This document shows, piece by piece, positions 5,740-6,154 of a stretch of 6,154 nucleotides of DNA. The stretch's first letter is position 1; each line of letters begins with the position of its first letter. The notes beneath the pieces are model-generated. The model searched no databases. It was not told the origin of the DNA and saw nothing but the letters and a program-made list of their open reading frames with translations. Source of the stretch: an uncultured Desulfuromonadales bacterium (GTDB taxonomy: Bacteria > Desulfobacterota > Desulfuromonadia > Desulfuromonadales > Geopsychrobacteraceae); contig CALZLE010000154.1 of assembly GCA_945788205.1 (NCBI GenBank), forward strand, positions 1-6,154, given 5' to 3'. The translations under genes and the position numbers were made by a program.

Positions 5740-6154
5740 ATGAAAAGATTTTTCCTTCCCACTCTGTTTTGCCTGACCCTTTTGCTGAGTGCTTGCGTCA
5801 GCAAGAATGTTCATCAACAAAAAATTGATGAGGCTGACTTACTCAAACAAGATGTCGCCCAGTTGACCGCCGATGTTGGACAATTGCGTCAGGAAAAAAC
5901 CGCACTGCAGGACGAACTATCGAAACTGAACGCACGACTGGTTGAGGTTCTACAGCAGAATTCCAAACTGCAGCGTAACCTGCTGGCGGCCAGTGCAGAA
6001 CAGGAGCGCAAAGAAGGTGATATCAGTCGTCATCAGGAACGACTGGCCGACATGCAGCAGACCAATGACAATCTGCTGGCCACCGTCGAAGAGCTGCAGC
6101 AACAGGTTGAAAAAGAACGGATTGCCAAAGAAGCGCGGCTGGCCAAAGTGAAAA
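5740..6154 (+). CDS. Coiled-coil lipoprotein, probably OmpA-family (3' end outside window)
   Basis: The frame opens at ATG 5740-5742, with AAGGAG (5728-5733) 6 nt upstream, and runs off the window after 138 codons. The N-terminus is a lipoprotein signal peptide: MKRF, a hydrophobic stretch, then lipobox LSAC with the lipidated Cys at 19. Residue +2 after the Cys is Val rather than Asp, which by the E. coli rule suggests sorting to the outer membrane. From about residue 28 to the edge the chain is rich in Gln, Glu, Leu, Lys and Ala, with heptad-like spacing of Leu/Val, indicating a long alpha-helical coiled coil on the periplasmic side. In Desulfuromonadales such proteins commonly end in an OmpA peptidoglycan-binding domain, which would make it a Pal-like outer-membrane anchor. 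That domain is not in the window, so the family call is inference. The gene is divergent from nadC and has its own candidate promoter. Confidence 0.88.
   Translation, partial: MKRFFLPTLFCLTLLLSACVSKNVHQQKIDEADLLKQDVAQLTADVGQLRQEKTALQDELSKLNARLVEVLQQNSKLQRNLLAASAEQERKEGDISRHQERLADMQQTNDNLLATVEELQQQVEKERIAKEARLAKVK

Noticed and set aside
1..6154. Search for a novel defence, mobile, CRISPR or RNA-based system.
   Set aside because: Every stretch over 300 bases is occupied by recognisable housekeeping or envelope genes, and no tandem repeats, insertion-sequence ends or structured RNA were visible apart from the items listed.

Overview
The window looks like a chromosomal housekeeping segment from a Gram-negative bacterium. 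Protein style and gene order (nadC-birA-coaX next to an EF-G paralogue and an OmpA-type coiled-coil lipoprotein) suggest Desulfuromonadales/Desulfobacterota, in the Geobacter, Pelobacter or Desulfuromonas neighbourhood. That placement is recognition from memory, not a search. Base composition is close to balanced. I see no mobile element, tRNA, rRNA, CRISPR array or phage gene.

Layout: five genes lie head to tail on the minus strand and are read from right to left. They are nadC (4704-5531), birA (3721-4686, TTG start), coaX (2931-3695), an EF-G paralogue (726-2801), and an inner-membrane protein with a long Ala/Val/Lys/Glu-rich linker (662 to the window edge, 3' end missing). Gaps are 17, 25, 129 and 63 nt, so nadC-birA-coaX is very probably one transcript. 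The last two genes may share it or have their own input. A 10-bp GC-rich hairpin sits between the EF-G paralogue and the membrane protein. From 5740 a lipoprotein gene with a long coiled coil runs off the right edge on the plus strand. The 208-bp gap 5532-5739 is therefore a divergent promoter region.

Together, the first three minus-strand genes serve cofactor supply: NAD (quinolinate phosphoribosyltransferase), biotin (ligase/repressor) and CoA (type III pantothenate kinase). The fourth is a translation-factor paralogue and the fifth is a probable envelope protein. The lipoprotein on the other strand is a likely outer-membrane/peptidoglycan-linking protein.

The most interesting item is the EF-G paralogue. 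Its ribosome-contacting domain IV looks intact, but the G3 motif reads DTPGV where translational GTPases normally have DTPGH, so the catalytic histidine is missing. P-loop and switch I also depart from standard EF-G. The divergent region holds a perfect 7-bp inverted repeat over the putative -35 box of the lipoprotein gene. I do not see a wholly undescribed multi-gene system here.
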